Source: Spelaeicoccus albus (GTDB lineage: Bacteria > Actinomycetota > Actinomycetes > Actinomycetales > Brevibacteriaceae). From it: a stretch of DNA of 64,000 nucleotides. Below are positions 1 through 8,558 of this stretch, piece by piece; position 1 is the first letter of the stretch; each line of letters opens with the position of its first letter. Made by a program: the position numbers and the translations under genes. Location of the stretch: assembly GCF_013409065.1 (NCBI RefSeq), contig NZ_JACBZP010000001.1, forward strand, positions 124,001 to 188,000, written 5' to 3'. The notes beneath the pieces are model-generated. The model did no database searches. It worked only from the letters and a program-made list of their open reading frames with translations, and was not told the origin of the DNA.

Positions 1-32
1 GCCGAGTGGTGGTGCGGGAGGACGGGGGCGGC

Positions 33-1580
33 TCAGTCCACGTCGGGGTCTGCCGGCTTCAGCAGCACTGTGAATTCGGTGCATCCCGGTTCGCTCATGA
101 CGGATACCGACCCGCCCAAGGCGCGGGTGATGGCGTCCACGATGGACAGGCCGAGGCCGGTGCTGCCGACGCCGCGAGAGCGCCCCGAATCGCCGCGGGC
201 GAACCTGTCGAAGACCGAGTCGATCAACTCGCCGGGTATTCCCGGCCCGTCGTCCGACACCGTGACGGCCACCCAGCCGTCGCCTCCCCCGGCGGCGTCC
301 GCTGCGCCCCCGGAACCATCGCTCCCGGCATGTTCGGCGTCGCCGGCGCCGGCCGGACGTCGAAGGCGCACCGCCACATGCGTGCCGAAGGGCGTGTGCA
401 CGCGCGCGTTGGTCAGCAAATTGCCGAAAACCTGCCGCAAGCGCATATCGTCGCCGCGCACGAAGACCGGCTGGTCCGGCAGATCCAACGACCATTCGTG
501 CCCGCTGCCGGCCACGTGCGCATCCGCGACGAGGTCGAGCAGAACGGCCGACACGTCGACGTCGCGGATCTCGATCTCGCGCCCCGAGTCGAGCCGGGCC
601 AACAACAACAGGTCGTCGACAAGAGTCCCCATGCGGCTGGCGCCGAGCTCGACCTGCGTCAATGCGTGCGTGACGTCGGGCTCCAGCGAATCGCGGTAGG
701 GCCGCGTCAGCTCGGCGTATCCGCGGATGGTGGCCAGCGGGGTGCGCAGCTCGTGACTGGCGTCGGCGACGAACCGTCGCACCTGCTGCTCGCTCGCGTG
801 CCGCGATTGCAGCGCCTCGCCGATATGGTCGAGCATCCTGTTGATGGCGGCGCCGACCTGGCCGATCTCGGTCTGCGGGTTCGCATCGGGTTCCCGGACC
901 CGGTCGGCCAGCACGACCTCGCCGCGGTCCAGCGGCAATTCCGACACGCGGGTCGCGGTTTCCCGGACGCGTTGCAGCGGACGCAACGCCCTTTCCACCA
1001 GCGTCGATACCCCGACAGCGGCAATCAGCAACCCCAAGACGACGATGATGAGCTCGGTGAAGATGACCTGCCGCGTCGTCCGGGACACGTCGGACAGGGA
1101 AATTCCGGATATCGCCGTCCCGATCGGCGTTCGAGACGCAATGACGCGGAACGATCCGAGTCCGGGCACCCGCACCGTCTGGATATCGTCCGTCTGCCGC
1201 ACGCCGGCCAATACGTCGCGCTGCTTGGCGCTGAGCGGTTGAATGGCGCCCGGCGCCTCGACGAATCCCGAGCTGACGACGGTGCCGTCGACGACGAGTG
1301 CCGCCAGGGACCCGACACCCTGACCGGGCTGGCAGAGCACGTCGGGCGGTGCGCCGCGTTGCCGGCTCAGCGTGCACGTGCGCTCGGTCCCGCCCGATTG
1401 CGGGTTGAACCGGGCCGCACCGGCGACCAGGCGCGAGTCGAGCTGATTGATCTGATAATTCCGGACGGCCAGCACGGTCACCAGCCCCAGGCACACGGCC
1501 ACGACCGTGAACACCGTGACCGTCGACAAGACGATCCGCGACCGGAGCGTCCACCGGCCCGGATGCAGCAAATCAGCCAT
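33..1580 (-). CDS. Two-component sensor histidine kinase
   Basis: Membrane histidine kinase of 515 aa that should autophosphorylate and pass phosphate to the regulator encoded just upstream. A first membrane segment lies at about 18-40, followed by an extracellular sensor loop to about 170, a second segment at 171-192, a HAMP linker, the HisKA box ASHELRTPL with His276, the N box near 381-397 and the G1 box DDGPGIPG near 443. The loop has no family I recognise, so the signal is unknown. A Gly/Ala/Asp-rich insert sits at 408-435 inside the ATPase domain. The start overlaps the regulator stop by 8 bp, so the two are co-transcribed. It resembles TrcS/MprB-type actinobacterial kinases; the exact orthologue is not assigned. 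Confidence 0.93.
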   Translation of the reverse strand: MADLLHPGRWTLRSRIVLSTVTVFTVVAVCLGLVTVLAVRNYQINQLDSRLVAGAARFNPQSGGTERTCTLSRQRGAPPDVLCQPGQGVGSLAALVVDGTVVSSGFVEAPGAIQPLSAKQRDVLAGVRQTDDIQTVRVPGLGSFRVIASRTPIGTAISGISLSDVSRTTRQVIFTELIIVVLGLLIAAVGVSTLVERALRPLQRVRETATRVSELPLDRGEVVLADRVREPDANPQTEIGQVGAAINRMLDHIGEALQSRHASEQQVRRFVADASHELRTPLATIRGYAELTRPYRDSLEPDVTHALTQVELGASRMGTLVDDLLLLARLDSGREIEIRDVDVSAVLLDLVADAHVAGSGHEWSLDLPDQPVFVRGDDMRLRQVFGNLLTNARVHTPFGTHVAVRLRRPAGAGDAEHAGSDGSGGAADAAGGGDGWVAVTVSDDGPGIPGELIDSVFDRFARGDSGRSRGVGSTGLGLSIVDAITRALGGSVSVMSEPGCTEFTVLLKPADPDVD

Positions 1581-2307
1581 CCGCCGCCTTCAGCATGTAC
1601 CCGGCGCCGCGCAACGTCTTGATCATGGGGCTGCGGCCGGCGTCGATCTTCTTGCGCAAATACGAGATGTACAGTTCGACGACGTTGGCGTTGCCGCCGA
1701 AGTCGTAGCTCCAGACGCGGTCGAGGATCTGCGGTTTGGACAGCACGCGTCGCGGATTGCGCATCATGAATCGGAGCAGTTCGAACTCCTTGGCCGTCAA
1801 CTCGACCGGCTCGCCGGCCCGGTACACTTCATGGCTGTCCTCATCGAGGGTGAGATCGCCGACCTGGATGACGGCATCGTCGCCTACTTCCACGGACCCC
1901 GCGCGACGCATCAAGGCGCGCACCCGTGCCACCACTTCTTCCAAGCTGAACGGTTTGGTCACATAGTCGTCGCCGCCGGCCGTCAGCCCGACCACGCGGT
2001 CTTCAACGGCGTCCTTGGCCGTCAGGAACAGCACCGGAACGTCTTGATTGATTCCGCGGATCTTGGCAAGCAGTTCGAGCCCGTTGATATCGGGCAACAT
2101 GACGTCGAGAATGACGATGCTGGGCCGGAAATCACGCATTGCGGCAAGTGCGCCGGCGCCGTCGAACGCGGTGGCGGATTCCCATTTTTGATAGCGGAAC
2201 GCCAACGACAGTAATTCGGCGAGATTCTGCTCATCGTCGACGATGAGCGCCCGTACGGTTTCTGCAGCCTTTTCCTGGGCGGTACCTGTGTTCACATTCT
2301 TCAGCAT
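1573..2307 (-). CDS. Two-component response regulator, OmpR/PhoB type
   Basis: DNA-binding response regulator of 244 aa. The receiver domain carries the acidic pair D24-D25, phospho-acceptor D68 in ILDVMLPD and the conserved Lys near 118 in YVTKPF. A winged-helix output domain fills residues about 140-244. The open frame continues upstream, but only from the ATG at 2307 does the protein match family length; the extension overlaps acpS in another frame and is rejected. It overlaps the downstream kinase gene by 8 bp and lies 47 bp after acpS. Its target genes are not evident. TrcR-like by overall layout. Confidence 0.93.
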   Translation of the reverse strand: MLKNVNTGTAQEKAAETVRALIVDDEQNLAELLSLAFRYQKWESATAFDGAGALAAMRDFRPSIVILDVMLPDINGLELLAKIRGINQDVPVLFLTAKDAVEDRVVGLTAGGDDYVTKPFSLEEVVARVRALMRRAGSVEVGDDAVIQVGDLTLDEDSHEVYRAGEPVELTAKEFELLRFMMRNPRRVLSKPQILDRVWSYDFGGNANVVELYISYLRKKIDAGRSPMIKTLRGAGYMLKAADG

Positions 2308-2354
2308 GCCACTCGCGGCTATCCCGCAGATATGGGCAACCTGTGCGCCGGCTG

Positions 2355-2720
2355 TCAGTCGTGCTGGTCGGAGGTCTCGGCGATCACGACTGCCGAAGCG
2401 ATACCGGCATCGTGCGACAGCGACAAGTGGAAGACGTCGGCGCCGAGCCGTTCGGCGCGGTCTCGTACCGAGCCCGTCACCCGCAGCATCGGCCTGCGGT
2501 CCGCAATCCGTTCGACCCAGGCGTCCTGCCAGCTGAGTCCGGACGGCGCCGCAAGAGACTTGGCCAGCGCTTCCTTGGCGGCAAACCGGGCCGCCAAGGA
2601 CGAGACCGGCAGATCGCGCTCGGATTCGACGAACAATCGCCGGACCAAAGCGGGCGTGCGCTCGAGCTGGCGGGCGAACCTGTCGATGTCCACCACGTCG
2701 ATCCCCACGCCGATAATCAC
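2355..2720 (-). CDS. acpS: Holo-[acyl-carrier-protein] synthase
   Basis: Transfers 4'-phosphopantetheine from CoA to the conserved serine of acyl carrier protein, activating fatty acid synthesis. The 121-aa product has the N-terminal signature [12 protein letters not shown], with the Mg-binding Asp, and the second signature [11 protein letters not shown], both diagnostic of the AcpS family; length is normal. The GTG start overlaps the glmS stop as GTGA, so the two are translationally coupled. It shares a theme, though not a transcript, with coaA and panB-panC elsewhere in the window, which supply CoA. Confidence 0.95.
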   Translation of the reverse strand: MIIGVGIDVVDIDRFARQLERTPALVRRLFVESERDLPVSSLAARFAAKEALAKSLAAPSGLSWQDAWVERIADRRPMLRVTGSVRDRAERLGADVFHLSLSHDAGIASAVVIAETSDQHD

Positions 2721-4573
2721 TCGACCGTGACCGATTTCGCAAGATTGCGGGGCTGATCGACGTCGAGCCCCTTGGCCGTGGCAAGTTCCATGGCAAACAC
2801 CTGGAGCGGGACGACGGTGAGCAGCGGTGCCATCAACGTCGGACAGCGCGGCACGTAGACGACGTGTTCGGCATATTTCCGCACGTCCTCATCGCCTTCC
2901 TCGGCAATGACAAGGGTGCGGGCGCCGCGAGCGCGGACCTCTTGAATGTTCGACACGACCTTGGCGTGCAACGAGTGCCGGCCCGATTTGGTCGGCACGA
3001 TCATGAACACCGGCTGGCCGTCCTCGATCAACGCGATTGGCCCGTGCTTGAGCTCCCCGGCCGCAAATCCTTCCGCGTGGATATACGCAAGCTCCTTGAG
3101 TTTCAACGCGCCTTCCAGCGCGACCGGGAAGCCGACGTGGCGGCCCAGGAACAGTACCGACGTCGCATCGGCCATCGAATGGGCAAGCGTTTCGACCTCG
3201 CCCATTCGGCCCAGCACTTCGGCAATCTTGCCGGGCATCCGGTGGAGTTCACCGAGCTTGTCGGAGATCTCGTCGGCGAACATATTGCCGCGTAGCTGTG
3301 CCAGGTAGAGGCCGAGCAGGTAACAGGCTGTGATCTGCGCCAAGAACGCCTTTGTCGATGCGACGGCGATCTCGGGGCCGGCGTGCGTGTAGAGGGCGCC
3401 GTCCGATTCGCGTGGGATTGTCGATCCGTAGGTGTTGCAGATGGCCACCACCTTGGCTCCCTGTTCGCGGGCGTGCCGGACGGCCATGATGGTGTCCATC
3501 GTCTCACCGGATTGGGAGACGGCCACGACAAGCGTTTTTTCGGTGACGACCGGGTCGCGGTACCGGAATTCGTGCGCCAGCTCGACCTCGACCGGGATCC
3601 GGCACCAGTGTTCGACCGCATAGCGGGCTACCTGCCCGGCGTAACTGGCAGTGCCGCAGGCGATCACGATGATCTTGTCGACGCTGCGCATCACCGACTC
3701 CTCGATGTGCATCTCGTCGAGCATGAGCCGCCCGGTCTGGTCGGTGCGGCCGCGCAGCGTATCGGCCACTGCAGCCGGCTGATCGGCGATCTCCTTGGCC
3801 ATGAAGCTGGCGAATCCGCCCTTTTCGGCCTCGGCGGCGTCCCAGTCGACGTGGTAGGCGTTGCCGGAGACCGGGTTGCCGTCGCTGTCGGTGATGTCGA
3901 CCGAGGACGGCGTGATGGTGACTATCTGATCCTGACCGATCTCGACGGCTTCCTTGCTGTAGGCGATGAAGGCGGCGACATCCGAGCCCAAGAAATTCTC
4001 GCCGTCGCCCAGCCCGATCACGAGAGGCGAGTTGCGCCGGGCGCCCACGACGGTGCCGGGCAGATCGGCGTGCACGGCCAACAGCGTGAACGCGCCCTCG
4101 AGCCGCGCGGTCGTGCGCCGCATGGCCGCGGCAAGATCGTTGTCGACGCGATATTCGCGGGCAAGGAGATGAGCAACGACTTCGGTGTCCGTTTCGGACA
4201 AGTACTCGTCGCCGTCCATCTCGTCTTTGAGTTCGGCGAAGTTCTCGATGATGCCGTTGTGGATGAGTGCCAGCCTGCCGCCGTCGCTCACGTGCGGATG
4301 AGCGTTGGCGTCGGTCGGCCCACCGTGCGTGGCCCACCGCGTATGCCCGATGCCGGTCAGCGCGTCCGGCAGCGGATGCTCGCCCAGCTCGTCGAGCAGA
4401 CTGGCCAGCTTGCCGGCCTTCTTGGCCGAGGCCAGCCGGCCGTCGGGGGTCACGAACGCCACGCCGGCGGAATCATATCCGCGGTATTCCATCCGGCGCA
4501 GGCCGTCGAGGACTACTTCCTCGGCAGTGTGCCCCGAGGCGCTCCGGCCCACATATCCCACAATTCCACACAT
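2717..4573 (-). CDS. glmS: Glutamine--fructose-6-phosphate aminotransferase (isomerizing)
   Basis: Makes glucosamine-6-phosphate from fructose-6-phosphate and glutamine, the first step to UDP-GlcNAc and peptidoglycan. The 618-aa product starts MCGIVGYVG, so Cys2 is the N-terminal nucleophile of the glutaminase domain. Two SIS sugar-isomerase domains follow, with CGTASYAG near residue 320 region and the C-terminal [13 protein letters not shown] tail that reaches the active site. The ATG at 4573 is chosen because Cys2 must follow it; the longer open frame upstream is spurious. It is divergent from coaA over 112 bp and overlaps acpS. GlmM, the next enzyme, is encoded about 1.3 kb away at 5824-7176. 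No glmS ribozyme was seen. Confidence 0.97.
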   Translation of the reverse strand: MCGIVGYVGRSASGHTAEEVVLDGLRRMEYRGYDSAGVAFVTPDGRLASAKKAGKLASLLDELGEHPLPDALTGIGHTRWATHGGPTDANAHPHVSDGGRLALIHNGIIENFAELKDEMDGDEYLSETDTEVVAHLLAREYRVDNDLAAAMRRTTARLEGAFTLLAVHADLPGTVVGARRNSPLVIGLGDGENFLGSDVAAFIAYSKEAVEIGQDQIVTITPSSVDITDSDGNPVSGNAYHVDWDAAEAEKGGFASFMAKEIADQPAAVADTLRGRTDQTGRLMLDEMHIEESVMRSVDKIIVIACGTASYAGQVARYAVEHWCRIPVEVELAHEFRYRDPVVTEKTLVVAVSQSGETMDTIMAVRHAREQGAKVVAICNTYGSTIPRESDGALYTHAGPEIAVASTKAFLAQITACYLLGLYLAQLRGNMFADEISDKLGELHRMPGKIAEVLGRMGEVETLAHSMADATSVLFLGRHVGFPVALEGALKLKELAYIHAEGFAAGELKHGPIALIEDGQPVFMIVPTKSGRHSLHAKVVSNIQEVRARGARTLVIAEEGDEDVRKYAEHVVYVPRCPTLMAPLLTVVPLQVFAMELATAKGLDVDQPRNLAKSVTVE

Positions 4574-4685
4574 GCGCCCAAGCCTATCGGCGCGCACGTG
4601 CATCCTGCGAATATGGCCCGGCGCGCCACCGCCCCGCACTCCCCGAGCGCCCCGGAGCGGCGCCGGATCCTGCGGGTACGGCAGA

Positions 4686-5726
4686 ATGGCGGACATGTCC
4701 GAGAACGATCTCGATACGGCCCGCAGCATTGCCGGCATCCGTCCAAAGCGGCGGTTCGGCGTAGGGAGCACCGCACGCACCCCCTTCGTCGAACTGGACC
4801 GCAAGTCGTGGGCAACGCTTGCCGCATCGACGCCGTTGCCGTTGACGGATGCCGACGTCACCCGGCTGTCCGGCCTGGGCGAGCGGATCGACCTGGACGA
4901 GGTCTCGGAGGTCTATCTCCCGCTGTCCAGGCTGCTGAACTTGTACGTGAAGGGCAAGGGGGCGCTGCACCACGCCACGCAAACATTCCTCAGCCCGCTG
5001 GGGCCCGAGAACTCGGGAGTCGAGGCGCCGACGCCGTTCGTGATCGGCGTGGCCGGCTCGGTCGCGGTCGGCAAATCCACGACTGCCCGCATCCTGCGCG
5101 AGCTGCTGGCCCGTTGGCCGGATACGCCGCGCGTCGAGCTCGTCACTACCGACGGCTTCTTGTTTCCCAACGCCGAGCTGGCTCGTCGCGGCATCAGCGA
5201 CCGGAAGGGCTTCCCGGAGTCGTACAACCGGCGCGCGCTCTTACGGTTCGTCTCCGAAGTGAAATCCGGGGTGCCAGTGGTGCGCGCTCCCGTGTACTCG
5301 CATTTGACGTACGACATCGTGCCGGGCGCCGAGGTGGTCGTCCGCCAGCCGGACGTGTTGATCGTCGAGGGGTTGAACGTGCTGCAACCGGCCCGTCCGC
5401 GCGTCGACGGGCGGCAGGGCCTGGCCGTCAGCGACTTCTTCGATTTCACCGTGTACGTCGATGCCAAGACGAAATACATCCGCCAGTGGTACATCGACAG
5501 GTTCCTGAGCCTGCGCTCCGGCGCTTTTGCCAACCCCGAGTCCTATTTCCACCGCTACGCCAGTCTCGATGACGATGCGGCGGTGACGCTGGCCGGCGAT
5601 ATCTGGTCGAGCATCAACGAACCGAACCTCATCGAGAACGTGCTGCCAACCCGCGGGCGCGCCTCGCTCGTGTTGACCAAGGCGCAGCACCACCGGGTCA
5701 AAAGGATGCTGTTGCGCAAGTTGTGA
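4686..5726 (+). CDS. coaA: Type I pantothenate kinase
   Basis: Phosphorylates pantothenate with ATP, the first step of CoA synthesis in the cytosol. The 346-aa product has the P-loop [12 protein letters not shown] around residues 117-128, TTDGFL, and the family motifs ending in a basic tail, typical of bacterial CoaA. It is somewhat longer than the usual 310-320 aa because of a variable N-terminus. ATG at 4686 is taken as start; a second ATG at 4695 is equally possible, and neither has a strong ribosome site. It is divergent from glmS and convergent with glmM. Confidence 0.94.
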   Translation: MADMSENDLDTARSIAGIRPKRRFGVGSTARTPFVELDRKSWATLAASTPLPLTDADVTRLSGLGERIDLDEVSEVYLPLSRLLNLYVKGKGALHHATQTFLSPLGPENSGVEAPTPFVIGVAGSVAVGKSTTARILRELLARWPDTPRVELVTTDGFLFPNAELARRGISDRKGFPESYNRRALLRFVSEVKSGVPVVRAPVYSHLTYDIVPGAEVVVRQPDVLIVEGLNVLQPARPRVDGRQGLAVSDFFDFTVYVDAKTKYIRQWYIDRFLSLRSGAFANPESYFHRYASLDDDAAVTLAGDIWSSINEPNLIENVLPTRGRASLVLTKAQHHRVKRMLLRKL

Positions 5727-5760
5727 TGTCCTTGCCGCGTCGACGGGGCGAATTGTCTGC

Positions 5761-5786
5761 CGCGGGGCGGTAGTTTTCACCCCGCG
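5761..5786. terminator. Possible bidirectional terminator hairpin
   Basis: CGCGGGG at 5761-5767 pairs with CCCCGCG at 5780-5786 around a 12-nt loop that contains a short T run. It lies between the convergent ends of coaA (5726) and glmM (5824). There is no clear T tract after the stem, so the call is weak. Confidence 0.3.
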
Positions 5787-5823
5787 CAGGACGAACGACC
5801 CCGCCGATGACGGCCGGCGCGGC

Positions 5824-7176
5824 TTACAGGCTCAGGCGGTCGCGGACGACGCCGGCAAGGGTGTCGGCCGCCGATTGGGCGTGCGCTTCGTCCGATGCTT
5901 CGACCATCACCCGGATGAGCGGCTCGGTGCCCGAGGCACGCAACAGCACTCGTCCGGTGCTGCCGAGCTCGCGTTCGACTTCGGCCACGGCGCCCGTCAC
6001 CGCGGCGTCGCCGACGCGGTCCTTGTCGACGTCGGGCACGTTGATGAGCACCTGCGGCAGCTTGGGGATGCCGGAGGCCAGATCGGCAAGGGTCCGCGAC
6101 GTCGCCGCCATCCGCGCAGCGAGATGCAACGCGGTCTGGACGCCGTCGCCGGTCGTGCCGTGATCGAGCATGAGCACGTGGCCGGACTGCTCACCGCCGA
6201 GCGAGTAGCCGCCGGACAGCATTTCTTCGAGCACGTATCTGTCGCCCACCTGGGTGCGCACTGTCGTGATGCCGGCTTCTTCCATCGCCAGCCACAGGCC
6301 GAGGTTCGACATGACTGTCGTGACGAGGGTGTTCGACTTGAGCAGGCCGCGCTCGGCAAGGCCGATCGCCAAGATGCCCATGATCTGGTCGCCGTCGACA
6401 AGACGCCCGCGCGCATCGACGGCAAGGCACCTGTCGGCGTCCCCGTCGAAGGCGACGCCGAGATCCGCCCCCTCGGCCACGACTGCGGCCTGCAGCGCAT
6501 CGATATGAGTCGATCCGCGTTCGACGTTGATGTTGAGACCGGACGGCTCGGCGCCAATGACGCTGACGTCGGCTCCGGCCTGCCGGAGAACGGCCGGCCC
6601 GACGACGCTGGCGGCCCCGTGCGCGCAATCGACGACGATGCGCAGACCCTCGAGGGGCGGCGCGCCGTTACCCACCGAGGCAACGAGATGTTCGGTGTAT
6701 TTGTCGGTCGCGGCGGGGAACCGGCGGATGCGCCCGACTTGCTCGCCGATGGGCCGGCTCCACTCCTCGCCGAGCCGTGCTTCGATCCGGTCCTCGAGGG
6801 CATCGGGCAGTTTGGTGCCGCCACGGGCAAAGAACTTGATGCCGTTGTCCGGCATCGGATTGTGGGAAGCCGACAGGACCACGCCCAAATCGGCGTCCGT
6901 CGCGCGCACCACGTAGGCGACGCCCGGAGTCGGCAGCACTCCGGCGTCCGCAACGTCGACGCCTGCCGAGGCCAGACCCGCCGCAACCGCCGAGGAAAGG
7001 AATTCGCCGCTGGCCCGCGTGTCACGGCCGATCACGGCCCGCGGGCGGTGGCCGGAGAATTCGCCGACTTCCGAGAGCACCCGGGCCGCCGCGACCGACA
7101 GATCGAGAGCCAGTTCGACCGTGACGTCGCGATTGGCAAGTCCACGCACGCCGTCCGTGCCAAACAGTCGACCCAT
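5824..7176 (-). CDS. glmM: Phosphoglucosamine mutase
   Basis: Converts glucosamine-6-phosphate to glucosamine-1-phosphate for UDP-GlcNAc synthesis. The 450-aa protein has the full phosphohexomutase set: the phosphoserine loop [15 protein letters not shown] near residue 103, the Mg loop DGDADRC near 245, a sugar-binding loop, and the C-terminal phosphate-binding [12 protein letters not shown]. The start [12 protein letters not shown] is the classic GlmM N-terminus. It follows rpsI-rplM in the same direction, separated by a strong terminator, so it probably has its own promoter. Confidence 0.96.
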   Translation of the reverse strand: MGRLFGTDGVRGLANRDVTVELALDLSVAAARVLSEVGEFSGHRPRAVIGRDTRASGEFLSSAVAAGLASAGVDVADAGVLPTPGVAYVVRATDADLGVVLSASHNPMPDNGIKFFARGGTKLPDALEDRIEARLGEEWSRPIGEQVGRIRRFPAATDKYTEHLVASVGNGAPPLEGLRIVVDCAHGAASVVGPAVLRQAGADVSVIGAEPSGLNINVERGSTHIDALQAAVVAEGADLGVAFDGDADRCLAVDARGRLVDGDQIMGILAIGLAERGLLKSNTLVTTVMSNLGLWLAMEEAGITTVRTQVGDRYVLEEMLSGGYSLGGEQSGHVLMLDHGTTGDGVQTALHLAARMAATSRTLADLASGIPKLPQVLINVPDVDKDRVGDAAVTGAVAEVERELGSTGRVLLRASGTEPLIRVMVEASDEAHAQSAADTLAGVVRDRLSL

Positions 7177-7219
7177 TGTTCTCCTTCGACGAGGCGCCGG
7201 GGAACGGCGCGCAGCTGGT

Positions 7220-7257
7220 AAAAGGCCCCGGGGCGATCTTAGTCCCCGGGGCCTTTT
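7220..7257 (-). terminator. Intrinsic terminator after rplM-rpsI
   Basis: A perfect 14-bp stem (AAAAGGCCCCGGGG at 7220-7233 and its complement at 7244-7257) with a 10-nt loop. In the direction of rpsI the stem ends in four T residues. It lies 38-75 bp beyond the rpsI stop and before glmM. Confidence 0.85.
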
Positions 7258-7294
7258 CGGCGGCAGATTGTCGAGTTACCGCGCCGTGCGTGTT

Positions 7295-7804
7295 TTAGCG
7301 CTTGCTGAACTGCGGCGCCTTGCGGGCCTTCTTCAGTCCTGCCTTCTTGCGTTCCTTGGCGCGGGCGTCGCGCGAGAGGTAGCCGGCCTTCTTCAGCTCG
7401 ACGCGGTTGTGCTCGGCGTCGATCTGGTTGAGCGAGCGGGCGATGCCAAGACGCAGCGCACCGGCCTGGCCGGACGGGCCGCCGCCGCTGATGCGGGCGT
7501 GCACGTCGAAACGTCCTTCGAGGTCGAGCAGGCGGAACGGCTCGTTGACCAACTGCTGGTGGAGCTTATTGGGGAACACGTCCTCCAAGCTCTGCCCGTT
7601 GAGCTTCCACTCGCCGGTGCCCGGGATCAGGCGCACGCGGGCAACGGCACGCTTGCGACGTCCCACAGCGGCGCCGGGCGCCGTCAGCGACTGGCCGCGG
7701 CCGCCGGCCGGAGCGGCGCCGAGACCGGCGTCGGCCGGGGTCTCGGTGGAATAACTGGACAGGTTCTCCGAGGCCGGTTCGGTCTCGTTTGTGGTTTCAG
7801 CCAC
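7295..7804 (-). CDS. rpsI: 30S ribosomal protein S9
   Basis: Small-subunit ribosomal protein whose basic C-terminal tail reaches the P-site tRNA. The 169-aa product has the S9 core ([12 protein letters not shown], the GGG/GQAGAxRLGIAR region) and the near-universal C-terminus ending KAPQFSKR. The first 40 or so residues are a low-complexity extension common in actinobacteria. It follows rplM by 36 bp and the pair ends at the terminator 7220-7257. Confidence 0.97.
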   Translation of the reverse strand: MAETTNETEPASENLSSYSTETPADAGLGAAPAGGRGQSLTAPGAAVGRRKRAVARVRLIPGTGEWKLNGQSLEDVFPNKLHQQLVNEPFRLLDLEGRFDVHARISGGGPSGQAGALRLGIARSLNQIDAEHNRVELKKAGYLSRDARAKERKKAGLKKARKAPQFSKR

Positions 7805-7840
7805 GGTTCTCCTTGAAAGTAGATGCGGTCGGAATGCGCG

Positions 7841-8284
7841 TTACTGCGCGACCTGGCCGATTTCGTACGGCTGCGGGTTCTGCGCCCGGTGCGGGTGCTC
7901 GGGGCCCGTGTACACCTTGAGCTTACCCAGCTGCGTCGACCCGAGAGCGCCCTTCGGGATCATGCCGCGGATCGCTTTTTCCACGGCACGGCGCGGGTCG
8001 TGTTCGAGCAGCTCTTCATAGCTCATGCTGGAGAGCCCGCCCGGGTAGCCGGAGTGCCGGTACGCGCGCTTCTTTTCCAATTTCGCGCCGGTGAGCGCCA
8101 CCTTTTCGGCGTTGACGATGATGACGAAGTCGCCGGTGTCGATATGCGGGGCGTAGATCGCCTTGTGCTTGCCACGCAGCAACGTGGCGGCGTGGCTGGC
8201 CAGACGGCCAAGAACCACATCGGTGGCGTCGATGACGTGCCACCCACGCTTCACGTCGGCGGGCTTGGGGGTGAACGTACGCAC
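7841..8284 (-). CDS. rplM: 50S ribosomal protein L13
   Basis: Early-assembling large-subunit protein. From the GTG at 8284 the product is 147 aa, the normal length, beginning [19 protein letters not shown] and containing [17 protein letters not shown] and the GMIPKG region. An in-frame ATG at 8314 would add ten residues, but the GTG has an AAGAAGG ribosome site about 8 nt upstream and matches family length, so it is preferred. First gene of rplM-rpsI; the 274 bp between it and the divergent gene at 8559 must hold both promoters, but I cannot point to clear boxes. Confidence 0.95.
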   Translation of the reverse strand: MRTFTPKPADVKRGWHVIDATDVVLGRLASHAATLLRGKHKAIYAPHIDTGDFVIIVNAEKVALTGAKLEKKRAYRHSGYPGGLSSMSYEELLEHDPRRAVEKAIRGMIPKGALGSTQLGKLKVYTGPEHPHRAQNPQPYEIGQVAQ

Positions 8285-8558
8285 GGTTGCAGCCTTCTTC
8301 TCTGATCGATTCATGAAATTCGTTCGTGCCCGCGGCTTCGTAGCAGGCGGCGAAAGAGGTCAGTCCATTACGCTGTGCGCCACGTTGCGACGACTGTCGT
8401 CCGTCAGGACGCGTCGGCGGATGAGGCACGGCACATGACTACCTAGAAAAGATACCGGAAAACCGGTCCCCGGGGCAAAGCGAGACCGGTCGGACGATGC
8501 CGACGCGACGCTCGCGGCATCGCTCGGGCGCGTGCCGGATGCCGGGTAGGGTTGGAGC

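Noticed and set aside
1573-2796. Response regulator with a 160-residue N-terminal extension
   Set aside because: The extension is acpS read in another frame; the ATG at 2307 gives a normal OmpR-type protein.
3383-5572. Plus-strand open frame of 729 codons across glmS and coaA
   Set aside because: It runs antisense to glmS and then out of frame through coaA; both real genes are certain.
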